Below are positions 7,501 through 15,871 of a DNA stretch of 64,000 bases, piece by piece; position 1 is the stretch's first letter; the number at the start of each line of letters is the position of its first letter. Source of the stretch: Oscillospiraceae bacterium (GTDB lineage Bacteria; Bacillota; Clostridia; Oscillospirales; Acutalibacteraceae). The notes under the pieces are model-generated. The model did no database searches. It had not been told where the DNA came from and worked only from the letters and a program-made list of their open reading frames with translations. The DNA is taken from assembly GCA_015066105.1 (NCBI GenBank), contig SVOY01000012.1:1-64000 (forward strand), given 5' to 3'. The position numbers and the translations under genes were made by a program.

Positions 7501-10500
7501 TGGGCGGTGGACTTGCCCTCCACATCGGTGGCAGTGCCGGAACCACCGCCAATAGCATTGCCGGTGTAGACCGTGCTGTCAAAGTAGCAGCCCGTGACGG
7601 TGCCTCTGTTATAGCCCGCCACGCCGCCGACATAACCGATGCCGCTGACGGTGCCGGTGTTATAGCAGTTATCAACCGTGCCATCCTTGTTGTGGCCCGC
7701 CACGCCGCCGACATAATATTTGCTGCCACTGACGGTGCCGGTGTTATAGCAGTTGGTGATGCCGCCATCGTTGGAGCTCACCACACCGCCGACACCCCAA
7801 TCGCTGCCGGTGACGGTGCCGGTGTTATAGCAGTTATCAACCGTGCCATCCTTGTTGTAGCCCACCACGCCGCCGGTATAACTGATGCCGCTGACGGTGC
7901 CGGTGTTGTAGCAGTGTGCGACGGTGCCATACTCGTTGTAGCCCACCACGCCGCCGGTAGTATAAAAGCCGGTGTTGATGCGGCCGGTGTTGTAGCAGTC
8001 TTCGACGGTGCCATACAGGTTGTGGCCCACCACGCCGCCGGTATAATAGCCGTATAAGCTGTCGTCGCTGCCGCTGCCGTCGCTGACGATGCTGACGATG
8101 CCGGTGTTATAGCAGCCTTTGATGGTGCCTTCGTTTTGGCCCGCCACGCCACCTATCCTGTTGTTGCCGCTGATGTAGGAATTGATGACACCCACATTCT
8201 GCACGGTGCCGCCTTTGCCCACCCAGCTGAAGAGGCCCACGTATTTGACGCTGCTGTCATTGAAGTACAGGCCGCTGATGGTATTTCCGTTGCCGTTAAA
8301 GTTGCCGGTGTACTGGTTGGAATTATTGCCGATGGGGTTCCATGCCCGGGCATCGGTGGTTTCGGCAGTCATGGTGCCGTCGTTGACGGTGATGTTATCC
8401 ATCAGCTTGCCGCTGATGGCTTTTTTGCCCGCATCAACCTGTGCGGCAAACCAATAGAGCTGACCTGCATTGGAGATTTCGTAAACGCCGTCCACCAGCT
8501 CAGCAGGCTCGTAGGCATCGCAGTTGGGGCAGAAGCCGTTTACATATTCCGCAGTTTCATCGTGGTTGGTCTTGTCAACCTCGCCGTAGTAGCTCTCACA
8601 AACAGAGCAGTAAGCCTTGCTGCCACAGTTCGCCGCCTTATCGTTTGCGGCTGTGGTGGAGTGGCCGGGCTTTTCTGCGGAGGCATTGGGATCGTTGGTG
8701 TAGCCAATGACGGCATTATCCGCGCAGGAGGTGTAACCGTAGTAGACCTTATCGCCGCTGAAGCCGGGGTAAGCGTCGGTACCGATAGTCTGTCTCCAAA
8801 AGCCCCCTGAGGATTTGCCGTTTAACAGATAAGCAGCAGCGCCACTGGCGAATTCCTCGGTACTTTTGAATCCGGAGTCGAGGATATTACAACTTGTTTT
8901 CTTGCCGACCGGATTGCCCGTGAAAACTGTTTTATCGTAACGACAACATCTTATTGTTGAACCACTGGCATGGCCTATCAGACCACCTACACTATTTGTG
9001 CCGTTCAGCTCGCAGGCAGCCCAGCAGCTATCTATCTCGACAGAAGAACCCACTTGCTGAACTGCAAAGCCTACAATGCCACCTACAGTGTATCCGGAGA
9101 CACTGCCAATATTATAGCAATGGCGTATAATTGCAGGATCGGGATCATCATAATAGTTATGATTGTAGCCTACAATACCACCGGCCTCATATCCCGATGT
9201 AACGAAACCGGAATTAGCACAGCGTTCCACAAGACCGGCACCGTTTTCACCCGCGATACCGCCGGCATAACCCAAAGACCCGGCAATTACGGTAGCGCTG
9301 CTGAAGCAGTCGGTGACTGTGCCCTCAATAACACTACCAACAATACCGCCCACAGCGCTATAGGCATTAAAATACGAATCCTTTACTGTCAGATTCTTCA
9401 CTGTGCCACCGTAAAGATAGCCTATAAAGCCTACATCGCTTTCTTCCGTGTCTTTAAAATACAGACCGCTGACGGTTTTGCCTGCGCCATCGAATGTGCC
9501 CTTGTATGCGTAAGGAGGTATCCAAGCTCTGAAATCCGAGCCAAAACCGTTAAGCTTACCGTCCGCAGTCAATACATTTTCATTGACCACGATGTTTTGG
9601 GTCAGAATAGCATTTGCAGAGCCATAGTTGGTCCTGTCGTTTTCGGCCTTATCTGCAAACCAGTACAGCTGACCTGCGTTACCGATTTCGTAGTAACCGT
9701 CAGAGTCAGAATCAACGGCAGGCTCGTAGGCATCGCACTCAGTACAGAAGCCGTTGGTGTAGCTATCGTGAGGACAAGCATAACCGCATTTGTCACAAAC
9801 ACCGTTGGTGTACTTTTCGTGGGGACATACCTCGCCGCAGCCGTTTGCACATACACCATCAAGGTTTGACCAATCGTGAGCATTAACCTCACCGTAGCTT
9901 GCACCGCAGTGCTGGCACTCAGCCTGTTCGGCGCAGGTGGCGGTGCCGCCGGAGTGCCCCTCGGTAACGGTAGCGCCACAGCAGGAATAGGTCGCATCGT
10001 GGGTACCATCACCGTTGTCGGTAGCAGTTTCATGTCGGCCATCCTTGTGGTCGCAAACAGCAAAAGTTGCGGTGACTGTGACAGCAGAAGCGGGCATAGT
10101 GAAAGCGTTGTTTTCAACATCCACAGAATTGCCGCTTGCATCGGTGACGGACAGGGTATCCAGCATATAGCCCTCGGCGGGAGATACATTTAGGGCGATG
10201 TTATCGCCTTCAATGGCATATTCGTTAGCAGTAACGGTGCCATTTTGAGAAGCATTCACGGTAATGGAGTAAGCCTGCTTAACTTCAAAAGTGTAGGTGG
10301 TCCAAGTCATGCCACCATCGTTGGAATACAACAGTTTTTCCCACTCTCCGTCTCCATATCCCAAAACGCTCCATCCAAAATAACCATTGTCTTGCAGCAC
10401 ATCTACTAAAAGGTCGTCTAGAGCAGAGGTGAGACCATCTTCGTTTTCATACTGTACTTTCAGAAGTGTGTTCGTATCTTCAATAAGTGTCAGATTAGTA

Positions 10501-13500
10501 CCAATAATATCGTAGGATAAATAGCCAATACCACCCACTTCATCAGCAGGAATAATAATGGTATATGTTTTTCTGGTTTCATCATATCTGTATTCATCTG
10601 AGTTTTCATCATCAACAACAATCCCTGTAAACGCAATTTCAGCACCGCAGATGCAGGTGTTGCCGCTACCAAAGTCATGGTTGTCGGGATCAAGTTCACC
10701 GTAGCTTGTGCCGCAATGTTCGCACTTTGCCTGTTCGGTGCAGGTGGCGGTGCCGCCGCTGTGGCCACAGACTAGATCGCAGACGGTGCAAGTGCCGTTT
10801 ACCCACTGATGGCCAATATTTTCATTGGTATTGGAGTAACCCAGTTCTCCTTTGCAGTTCTCTACCTGATACACAGTGCCGCCGGTGAAGCTGGGATAAG
10901 CATCGGTGCCGATGGACTGACCCCAGATCTCATTTGCTTCCTGCAGCTTGTATGCAATCTTGCCGGACTTGAGCTCTTCCCCGGTTACCTTTGTGATTTC
11001 TACGTTATCACTACTACCGGGTTTCAGATTTGAATCGCTGTGTACAGCCTCAAGACCGTCATCACCGAGGTAATAGCAATTCTTGATTGCGTTAACGCTG
11101 CGAAGGGTGCCGAATGCGCCAAGACGAGCCTCGTCGGTCAGGTTTTCACCGCGCTCAAACCTACCTGCAAACAAGCAGTTTTCAATGGTAGTCTTCGCGC
11201 CCGTGTTGGAGAAGCTGAGGAAACCGCCCATATAAATGGTTGGGGTGTTATTATAACTGTTCTTTGCGTAATTAGTCTTGATGGTGCCGTAGGCGCCGCA
11301 GTCGCGGATGGTCACTTCACTGGTATTCTCCTGGATCTTACCGATAAAGCCGCCCGCACCGGAGTCCACACGGTACTCACCTGCATCAAAGGTGCCGTAC
11401 CAGGCGCATTTTTCAATCAGGCTCTGGTGGTTTGCGTAGCCCACAAAGCCGCCGATCATGCCGATGCCGTGGGCCTTCGCGGTAACATTCACGAAGGAGG
11501 TGATATTCTGAATGATCGCGCCGTTGCGCTCAAGGTCAGTTTCACCATTCACACCGCAAATCGAGCCGATGACACCGCCAATGTAGTCAACCTCGGTGTT
11601 CACGACCACATTGCCGAAAATGGTAAAGTTCTTAACCGTACCGGTTCTGACCTCACCGAAGAAGCCAAGACCGGCTCTTCCGCCTTCCACGTACAGACCC
11701 TTGATGATGTAGTTCTGTCCGTCAAAGACACCGCGGAAGTTGTTGTTGTTTTCACCTGTGGAGCCGATGGGTGTCCAAGGTCTGTTTTCAAGGTCAATAT
11801 CTGCTGTGAGAACTGCATTTGCTGTTCTGTCAACAGTATTTATGTAGTTTGCGTACCAGAAGAGCTGACCGCCGTTGGAGATCGCATAGTAGCCAACATA
11901 GTCGGCTTTCAGGTAGAAAGATTCGTAATTCTCATTGGTGACAAGCGTAGCAGGCTCGTAGGCATCGCACTCAGTGCAGAAGCCGTTGTTATTTTCGTAT
12001 TCGTGATTATCGGGATCAAGCTCACCGTAACTTACCTCACATACTTCACAAACTGCCTGTGTCTTACAGGTTGCTGTGCCGCCGGTGTGTGTACAAGTTG
12101 CTCCGCAGACTGTGCAAATACCATCTTTGCCGCTCCAATCGTGAGGTTCGTGATTGGTATTGCAACCATAAGTACAGACACCGTTTTCCCAGTTGTGATT
12201 GGTTGGGTCAACTTCACCATAACCTGTGCCACAAGTTGTGCATACAGCCGGTGCCATACACGTAGGAGTTCCACCCACGTGGCTACACTCCAAACCGCAA
12301 ATACACACACCTTCTACATACTTATGTGTGATACAGTTAACAGTACCTACTGCATTGACGGTGCCGTTGCTTACAAGCGTATATTCTTCGGGAAGCGTAA
12401 GAGTTACGCCTTCGGGGATTGTTAGGGTTGCACCCTCGGAAATTTCCAGTGTATATCCCTCGGGAAGTACAAAATCTGTTTGCAGTGTAAAATCTCCGCT
12501 TATGGTGACGGTAGTGCCGTCAACTAACATCATAGAGCCGGAATCACCTGCGTTGATATGCACGGTGCCGCTACCCGATGCGTTCACGGTACCGCCGAGA
12601 ATGACAATTCTGCCATTATCACCATTGTATACGCCAATGCCGCATCCACGTGTTGACGTAGCGGTTACGGTTCCCCCTGTGATGAGAATATTTCCTGCAC
12701 TATCTCCATAGTATCCCGCTCCGATTGCCACTCCGTAATAACCTGAGTTGGTGTAGGTTGCATTTACGTTGCCGCCTGTAATGGTGATGTTTCCGCCGCT
12801 TCCACGGTAACCGCCGCCGATGGCAGCACCTTGTTTTACGCTTGTTGCCGTCACAGTTCCGCCGGTGATGGTGATGTTTCCGCCGCTTCCACCGTAACCG
12901 CCGCCGATGGCAGCACCTTGATTTACGCTTTTTGCCGTCACAGTTCCGCCGGTGATGGTGATATCACCGCCATCAAACAAACTTCCACCGCCAATAGCGG
13001 CACCGGAACTTGTTGCGTTTACGACACCGCCGTTTATGCATATCGAATGAACAGTACCCCGAACACCTGAGCCACGGTTGTTACCACTGCCGATGGCAGC
13101 CGGACTGCTGCCTGAGGTGGCAGTAACCACACCTGCATTGATCGTGATCTGATATCCACCGCGAGTTGCACCGCTGCCGATACCTGCACCCTGTTTACTC
13201 GTAGATGCATTGATATTACCGCCGTTTATCACAATGGTTCCGGCATGATAGGCATCCAAACTTCCAATAGCGGCATCGAAGTCGGTTGCTGTTGCCGTAA
13301 GCTTACCCATGGTGCTTTCATCCGAGGACTGCCCGTATATGTACAAGGAATTGCCCTCGTTGACGGTGATGCCAAGGCTTGCGGTCAGATGTGCCCCGTC
13401 TGCCAAAATGAGATGCACCTCGCCCGTTGCCGTCATACGCTCGGCAACCGTGACTTCACCGTTTACCACATACCAGCCACTTGTCATCTCTGTGGTTGTC

Positions 13501-13688
13501 GAGGTAATCTCAGTATATGTATCAACCGATTTCGTTTCGCTTGATAAAGTCTTGCTTTCTTCGTTCCAAGTGTAGTCAACGTAGCTTACACTATCAGACG
13601 CCTCTGCCGCACTTGCCGGCAGTACCGACATGGGAAGCATTGTCACAACCATTAAGATTGAGAGCACGATTGATAAAAGTTTTTTCAT
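4560..13688 (-). CDS. Giant secreted GLUG/MBG repeat surface protein
   Basis: This 3,042-residue protein starts with a Sec signal peptide (about 1-27, ending ASAA). Repeats like GGNITITGGTVTA (about 140-400) suggest a beta-helix. Cys modules with paired CxxC (HxGGTATCxxxAxC-type) recur several times from about 460. GLUG-type repeats such as GGVVGYNKDGTVDNCYNTG occupy about 600-850 and again about 1,400-2,100. MBG/YDG-like domains follow (about 2,200-2,550), then an acidic helical region, more Cys modules and a C-terminal hydrophobic helix (LLFCMIITIIRVVTLIL). There is no LPxTG motif, so anchoring is probably by that helix or absent. AGGAGGAG lies just before the ATG. An adhesin or matrix role is likely; ligand and function are unknown. 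Confidence 0.85.
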   Translation of the reverse strand: MKKLLSIVLSILMVVTMLPMSVLPASAAEASDSVSYVDYTWNEESKTLSSETKSVDTYTEITSTTTEMTSGWYVVNGEVTVAERMTATGEVHLILADGAHLTASLGITVNEGNSLYIYGQSSDESTMGKLTATATDFDAAIGSLDAYHAGTIVINGGNINASTSKQGAGIGSGATRGGYQITINAGVVTATSGSSPAAIGSGNNRGSGVRGTVHSICINGGVVNATSSGAAIGGGSLFDGGDITITGGTVTAKSVNQGAAIGGGYGGSGGNITITGGTVTATSVKQGAAIGGGYRGSGGNITITGGNVNATYTNSGYYGVAIGAGYYGDSAGNILITGGTVTATSTRGCGIGVYNGDNGRIVILGGTVNASGSGTVHINAGDSGSMMLVDGTTVTISGDFTLQTDFVLPEGYTLEISEGATLTIPEGVTLTLPEEYTLVSNGTVNAVGTVNCITHKYVEGVCICGLECSHVGGTPTCMAPAVCTTCGTGYGEVDPTNHNWENGVCTYGCNTNHEPHDWSGKDGICTVCGATCTHTGGTATCKTQAVCEVCEVSYGELDPDNHEYENNNGFCTECDAYEPATLVTNENYESFYLKADYVGYYAISNGGQLFWYANYINTVDRTANAVLTADIDLENRPWTPIGSTGENNNNFRGVFDGQNYIIKGLYVEGGRAGLGFFGEVRTGTVKNFTIFGNVVVNTEVDYIGGVIGSICGVNGETDLERNGAIIQNITSFVNVTAKAHGIGMIGGFVGYANHQSLIEKCAWYGTFDAGEYRVDSGAGGFIGKIQENTSEVTIRDCGAYGTIKTNYAKNSYNNTPTIYMGGFLSFSNTGAKTTIENCLFAGRFERGENLTDEARLGAFGTLRSVNAIKNCYYLGDDGLEAVHSDSNLKPGSSDNVEITKVTGEELKSGKIAYKLQEANEIWGQSIGTDAYPSFTGGTVYQVENCKGELGYSNTNENIGHQWVNGTCTVCDLVCGHSGGTATCTEQAKCEHCGTSYGELDPDNHDFGSGNTCICGAEIAFTGIVVDDENSDEYRYDETRKTYTIIIPADEVGGIGYLSYDIIGTNLTLIEDTNTLLKVQYENEDGLTSALDDLLVDVLQDNGYFGWSVLGYGDGEWEKLLYSNDGGMTWTTYTFEVKQAYSITVNASQNGTVTANEYAIEGDNIALNVSPAEGYMLDTLSVTDASGNSVDVENNAFTMPASAVTVTATFAVCDHKDGRHETATDNGDGTHDATYSCCGATVTEGHSGGTATCAEQAECQHCGASYGEVNAHDWSNLDGVCANGCGEVCPHEKYTNGVCDKCGYACPHDSYTNGFCTECDAYEPAVDSDSDGYYEIGNAGQLYWFADKAENDRTNYGSANAILTQNIVVNENVLTADGKLNGFGSDFRAWIPPYAYKGTFDGAGKTVSGLYFKDTEESDVGFIGYLYGGTVKNLTVKDSYFNAYSAVGGIVGSVIEGTVTDCFSSATVIAGSLGYAGGIAGENGAGLVERCANSGFVTSGYEAGGIVGYNHNYYDDPDPAIIRHCYNIGSVSGYTVGGIVGFAVQQVGSSVEIDSCWAACELNGTNSVGGLIGHASGSTIRCCRYDKTVFTGNPVGKKTSCNILDSGFKSTEEFASGAAAYLLNGKSSGGFWRQTIGTDAYPGFSGDKVYYGYTSCADNAVIGYTNDPNASAEKPGHSTTAANDKAANCGSKAYCSVCESYYGEVDKTNHDETAEYVNGFCPNCDAYEPAELVDGVYEISNAGQLYWFAAQVDAGKKAISGKLMDNITVNDGTMTAETTDARAWNPIGNNSNQYTGNFNGNGNTISGLYFNDSSVKYVGLFSWVGKGGTVQNVGVINSYISGNNRIGGVAGQNEGTIKGCYNTGIVSIVSDGSGSDDSLYGYYTGGVVGHNLYGTVEDCYNTGRINTGFYTTGGVVGYNEYGTVAHCYNTGTVSGISYTGGVVGYNKDGTVDNCYNTGTVTGSDWGVGGVVSSNDGGITNCYNTGTVSGSKYYVGGVAGHNKDGTVDNCYNTGTVSGIGYVGGVAGYNRGTVTGCYFDSTVYTGNAIGGGSGTATDVEGKSTAQFASGEVAYLLSQGENGSIWGQDLDNGKPVQTTPTFNGAKVYYGYTSCGDTVAKYTNDETISAEKPDHTQKPTYTDNGDGTHSAVYPCCGTTVTEEHTLTYTAKDNVITAACSANCGYSGTATIGAEGKTYDGNAVEVVVSKTGSLENTIIPVTLTKDGEAFTGAPVNAGTYTASIGMGENENAVVASVEFIIEKANPVIAAAPTPNTLTYIGEAQYLISAGEAVGGAMVYSLTENGEYTTTIPQGTNAGDYTVWYYVQGDANHNDSAKATVDVTIEKAPLTVTASDATITYGEAPTNNGVTYSGFVNGENENVLGGELAYTYTYTQNGNVGDYSITPEGLTADNYEITFVDGTLTVEQIDINDIIDEMKINLEQYSYVYDGTEKKPKVTSITVDGVTLTEGTDYTVRYEDNVYVGNYATAVIIFEGNYDGIFRKWFTITKAYYDLTAPTPNTLTYNGEEQDLVSAGTVEGTDFEYSLDGVSWSTSIPQAKDEGNYTVYYRVLADENHYDVEGTVDVTIKECTHEWGKGVLTRPVYDAVLGSKDGYYTYTCTVCGEEKTETVKSADYSAYEAVSEEINALLQSDELTPEAKQAIYSAANECGLPSNDLTESEQNKVDDLVAELEKIIADAEEKIASGEYVKADYTEIDEAIDDIEEKLASENVTDEGKAGLEEIKKQLEEMKADENTSEADLTELEKALGEYEEELDKGIEDGTLVEVDGIAILIEYNNECAESLIEKYGEENYNNLMNSTTDEVVAEATAIEKEAMALTGTVAENSEKIAELKERLKALFDAAELCLAGTHSFMNYTETSSAKCEVNAKETGTCWFCGETDEREIEGTALEHSFTKYEETEAPKCGVAGKEVAYCDNGCQTTDERETPALEHIFLDYVSNGDATCTADGTKTASCIHGCGETDTVADEGSMIDHSDEDGDKLCDDCGEEVYDRCDICGGKAHGDDKIQLLFCMIITIIRVVTLILKSIN
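7500..8160 (-). repeat. Near-identical GLUG-coding DNA repeats
   Basis: Units of about 75-80 bp encoding CYNTGTVSG...GGVVGYNKDGTV recur at least six times. The stretches beginning near 7657 and 7811 are almost identical over more than 50 bp. This part is visibly richer in G and C than the flanks of the same gene. Long plus-strand open frames opposite it are by-products of the repeat. Such repeats are prone to copy-number change by recombination or slippage. Confidence 0.75.
12780..13010 (-). repeat. Tandem repeats coding for the N-terminal beta-helix
   Basis: About three tandem units of roughly 75 bp encode GGTVTA(K/T)S(V)xQGAAIGGGYxGSGGNITIT. The second and third units are almost identical at the DNA level. 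They extend the N-terminal glycine-rich solenoid of the giant protein. Confidence 0.7.
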
Positions 13689-13708
13689 TGTTTATTCTCC
13701 TCCTTTTA

Positions 13709-13865
13709 AGAGTGCAGAGTGCAGAGTGCAAAGTGCAAAACGCAAAACGAATGTATCCGTTAGCTTCTGCTTGAGTATTTACACTTAGCAAAATCTGCTT
13801 GTTTTATTTTTAGTGCCACTTTACCGCAAAACCGTTTTGCACTTTGCGTTTTGCGTTTTGCACTT
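13709..13865. repeat. Inverted arrays of GCAAAAC/GCAAAGT heptamers
   Basis: The plus strand has AGTGCAGAGTGCAAAGTGC followed by AAAACGCAAAACG at 13709-13748, and the reverse-complement type array (CGTTTTGCACTTTGCG and so on) at 13829-13864. Units of 7 bp alternate between GCAAAAC, GCAAAGT and GCAGAGT. The two arrays are inverted with respect to each other around about 80 bp and could form a large cruciform. The second array abuts the stop codon of the four-helix-bundle gene. Confidence 0.8.
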
Positions 13866-14217
13866 AATTTACGTTTGTCTTTTTACATATAGAAATTAAA
13901 ATTGCAATAATTTCTTTTATGTCAGATTCAATACTGTTAAATTCTTTTTCGGTTAAGAAGTCAGTTTTATGCAAAAGTCTTAACCAATAATATGTTTCAT
14001 TTGCTTCTTTCAGTGCTATGTTCATTTTGCTGTTGAAGTCAGGCTTGGTCTGACCTCTTTCACCTTCAGCAACATTTGCACCGATGCTCGTTCCGCTTCT
14101 TAAGAGCTGTTTTGACAGAACGAACTCTTTTTTGTCAGACGTCAGATGCCTGTAAAGATTAACAATCCTCACCGCAAAATCAAAGCTTTTCTTTTCAATA
14201 ATACTTTCCATAGTCAT
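13864..14217 (-). CDS. Four-helix-bundle protein (TIGR02436 / 23S rRNA intervening-sequence type)
   Basis: The protein has 117 residues with the family signature SGTSIGANVAEGERG (about 61-75) and mostly helical sequence. The family was first found in intervening sequences of 23S rRNA and is related to diversity-generating-retroelement accessory proteins; its molecular role is unclear. The ATG overlaps the TGA of the TetR gene (ATGA), so translation is coupled. Heptamer repeats flank the gene directly on both sides, in the same orientation. No rRNA or reverse transcriptase is nearby. This suggests the gene moves together with its repeats. Confidence 0.85.
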   Translation of the reverse strand: MTMESIIEKKSFDFAVRIVNLYRHLTSDKKEFVLSKQLLRSGTSIGANVAEGERGQTKPDFNSKMNIALKEANETYYWLRLLHKTDFLTEKEFNSIESDIKEIIAILISICKKTNVN

Positions 14218-14927
14218 GCCTCGTTTTGCACTTTGCGTTTTGCACTTTGCATTTTTATCTGAAGTTCATCGAAAACACTTTGCACCGCCTCTTTTGCAAC
14301 GGTTGCAAAATCAATTTTTTCGATAAAGCTGATTGCCTCGGTGATTTTTTCATCTTCTGCCTTATAAATACGCAGAAGCATTGTTACGAGTCTTTTTGCT
14401 TTGGCTTCAATAGTAAAATATATACCGCAGGGAACGGTCATATATGCTCTCATTATACCCATTGAAGCAATTTCAGTTTCGTAGAAGTCATTCCACGTAA
14501 AATTTTTAAAGGTTTCACTGAAGGAATCATACATCATATCAGTTCTTCGTTTAAGAACCTCTTCGCTTGTTTTCGGCATTGAATAGCCTGAAAGATAAAG
14601 GTTACGCATATCCTCATTCATTTCAGCCATATAAAGCTGTAAAACCTCATTAGCAATCAGGATAAGCACTTTATCGTCGGTGAGCTTTTTTGAGACTGCA
14701 TCTGATGCCGAGGTTACTCCGTCGAGAAATCTTGTGACAAGCAATCCTAAAATTTCCTCTTTGCTGTTCATTACATAAAGTATCTTTGACTTAGGAACAC
14801 CGGACAGCTTTGCAATGTCGGTTATTTTTGTTCGCTCATAGCCTTTCTGAATGAACAAAGCTGTTGCGGCTGTGAGAATCTGCCTGTATAATTCTCTGCT
14901 TTCGGCTTCGCTTCTAAAGTTCGACAA
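14214..14927 (-). CDS. TetR-family transcriptional regulator with repeat-encoded tail
   Basis: The protein has about 237 residues with an N-terminal TetR helix-turn-helix (RQILTAATALFIQKGYERT, then TDIAKLSGVPKSKILYVMNSKEE) and a ligand-binding-type helical C-terminal domain. I choose the TTG at 14927 because AAAGGAG lies about 8 nt upstream; the ATG at 14957 sits within the probable operator. The last 13 residues (KMQSAKRKVQNEA) are encoded by the GCAAAGT/GCAAAAC heptamer repeat, so the original C-terminus has apparently been replaced. It probably represses its own promoter and may control the downstream four-helix-bundle and giant surface-protein genes. Confidence 0.8.
   Translation of the reverse strand: MSNFRSEAESRELYRQILTAATALFIQKGYERTKITDIAKLSGVPKSKILYVMNSKEEILGLLVTRFLDGVTSASDAVSKKLTDDKVLILIANEVLQLYMAEMNEDMRNLYLSGYSMPKTSEEVLKRRTDMMYDSFSETFKNFTWNDFYETEIASMGIMRAYMTVPCGIYFTIEAKAKRLVTMLLRIYKAEDEKITEAISFIEKIDFATVAKEAVQSVFDELQIKMQSAKRKVQNEA
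14218..14255. repeat. Heptamer repeat array upstream of the four-helix-bundle gene
   Basis: Read on the minus strand this is ATGCAAAGTGCAAAACGCA, then AAGTGCAAAACG: alternating GCAAAGT and GCAAAAC units like those at 13829-13864 and in the same orientation. It encodes the TetR C-terminus and ends within a few bases of the four-helix-bundle ATG. Confidence 0.8.
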
Positions 14928-14956
14928 ATCATCGCTCCTTTCAAAAGGGTTTAACA

Positions 14957-14980
14957 TAAAGTAAACCCGGGTACAGTTTA
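14957..14980. promoter_or_regulatory. Candidate TetR operator
   Basis: An imperfect 24-bp palindrome is centred on CCCGGG, with outer arms TAAAGT and ACAGTTTA. It covers the expected transcription start, just downstream of the -10 box at 14986-14991. The position fits autorepression by the TetR protein encoded immediately downstream. Confidence 0.6.
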
Positions 14981-14985
14981 ATTTT

Positions 14986-15014
14986 ATTATATTTATCAGA
15001 GGGTGCTTTGTCAA
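14986..15014 (-). promoter_or_regulatory. Consensus promoter of the tetR operon
   Basis: On the minus strand, TTGACA (15009-15014) and TATAAT (14986-14991) are separated by 17 bp, a perfect sigma-A promoter. It drives tetR and the coupled four-helix-bundle gene. Confidence 0.85.
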
Positions 15015-15056
15015 TAAAATACGAAAAAAACGAATAATATTTTTAATAAATTCCAA

Positions 15057-15434
15057 CCGCTGAGGATTTTACTTTCCGATTGAAATTAAAATTATGAAAA
15101 TCACATTTTATCATTATGGGTAGAAACAGCTTTGAAAGGTGAAGTCGGATTTAATGACAAGGATGCTCATAGAAAAAAACGGTGACGGACACGACTTCAG
15201 AATAATATTAATACAGTATATCTGTTTCGCACAGGCAAAATCTCTTACTTAAAAAATCTTCTCCGACAAAGAAAAAATTTCATACCATATAAGCTAAAAT
15301 AAATTGCAATCAACCACAATATATTGTATGATTTTTTTAGATTTTGCTCTGTGTTCGATAGAAATTTTCAGAATGACCATGGGTATTATCCAAAAAAATT
15401 AACGAACAAAAGGCATTTTTAATGCTAAAAGCTA
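15057..15434. other. Non-coding stretch, no recognised gene
   Basis: This AT-rich sequence has no frame I would call. A start of CCGCTGAGGATTTTAC near 15057 resembles half of the terminator hairpins at 4514 and 30627. Short open stretches around 15140-15240 do not match any family I recognise and could be gene debris. Confidence 0.4.
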
Positions 15435-15464
15435 AGCACGACCTACATTTCCGTAAGTCGTGCT
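15434..15464 (-). terminator. Terminator after tnpV
   Basis: AGCACGAC pairs with GTCGTGCT around a 14-nt loop, 20 bp beyond the tnpV stop codon on the minus strand. One arm (CGTAAGTCGTGCTTT) is conserved at 28275-28290 next to the second tnpV, where the partner arm is missing. Confidence 0.6.
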
Positions 15465-15483
15465 TTATGCTATCAAATTTAAT

Positions 15484-15870
15484 TTAACTGTAAATCAATT
15501 CACTGCATACAATCTCCCTTGCCCGTTGCTGAATATTACCTATCCTCTGAACCCATTCAAACTGGTCTTGTTCCTTTAATTCTTCTGTAACACCTTCTGC
15601 CTTTTTAATTTGCTCAATCAGAAGGTCGTACATTTCACTTGCCTGATTTTCTATTTCGGCACAGTACTGATAAAGCTTACCTTGTACAAGAAGCGAATTA
15701 AAGAGTGACCTATTGTGTTTTTCAAGATAAGTCTTGTGCATCACTCCCCATTTACCGAGGCTTATATTTTCTTCAGCAGGTTTTATGTCCGGCAAATAAA
15801 AATCTCCGTGAAGGGTATAACTTATACCAGTTTCTTCGTTTGTATAGTGCTTTTTGAGTTCCATAATCAT
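15484..15870 (-). CDS. tnpV: TnpV-family transposon-encoded protein
   Basis: This 128-residue protein resembles TnpV of Tn4451-type mobilizable transposons, with the N-terminal YTNEETGISYTLHGDFYLPD, the central GVMHKTYLEKHNRS and the C-terminal EWVQRIGNIQQRAREIV followed by SELIYS. The family's function is not established. The ATG lies 2 bp from the stop of the DUF6809-like gene upstream, which suggests an operon. A frameshifted relative is at 28308-28730, and only the first 17 codons of a third survive at 16232. Confidence 0.85.
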   Translation of the reverse strand: MIMELKKHYTNEETGISYTLHGDFYLPDIKPAEENISLGKWGVMHKTYLEKHNRSLFNSLLVQGKLYQYCAEIENQASEMYDLLIEQIKKAEGVTEELKEQDQFEWVQRIGNIQQRAREIVCSELIYS

Positions 15871-15871
15871 A

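Noticed and set aside
6711-8810. Long plus-strand open frames of 448 and 224 codons opposite the giant gene
   Set aside because: They consist of repeats such as DGAGVIAV that are the reverse of GLUG codons, and have no ribosome site or family resemblance. The minus strand has a coherent secreted protein.
11040-12425. 461-codon plus-strand frame
   Set aside because: It is antisense to the GLUG and Cys-module region and shows no recognisable domain.
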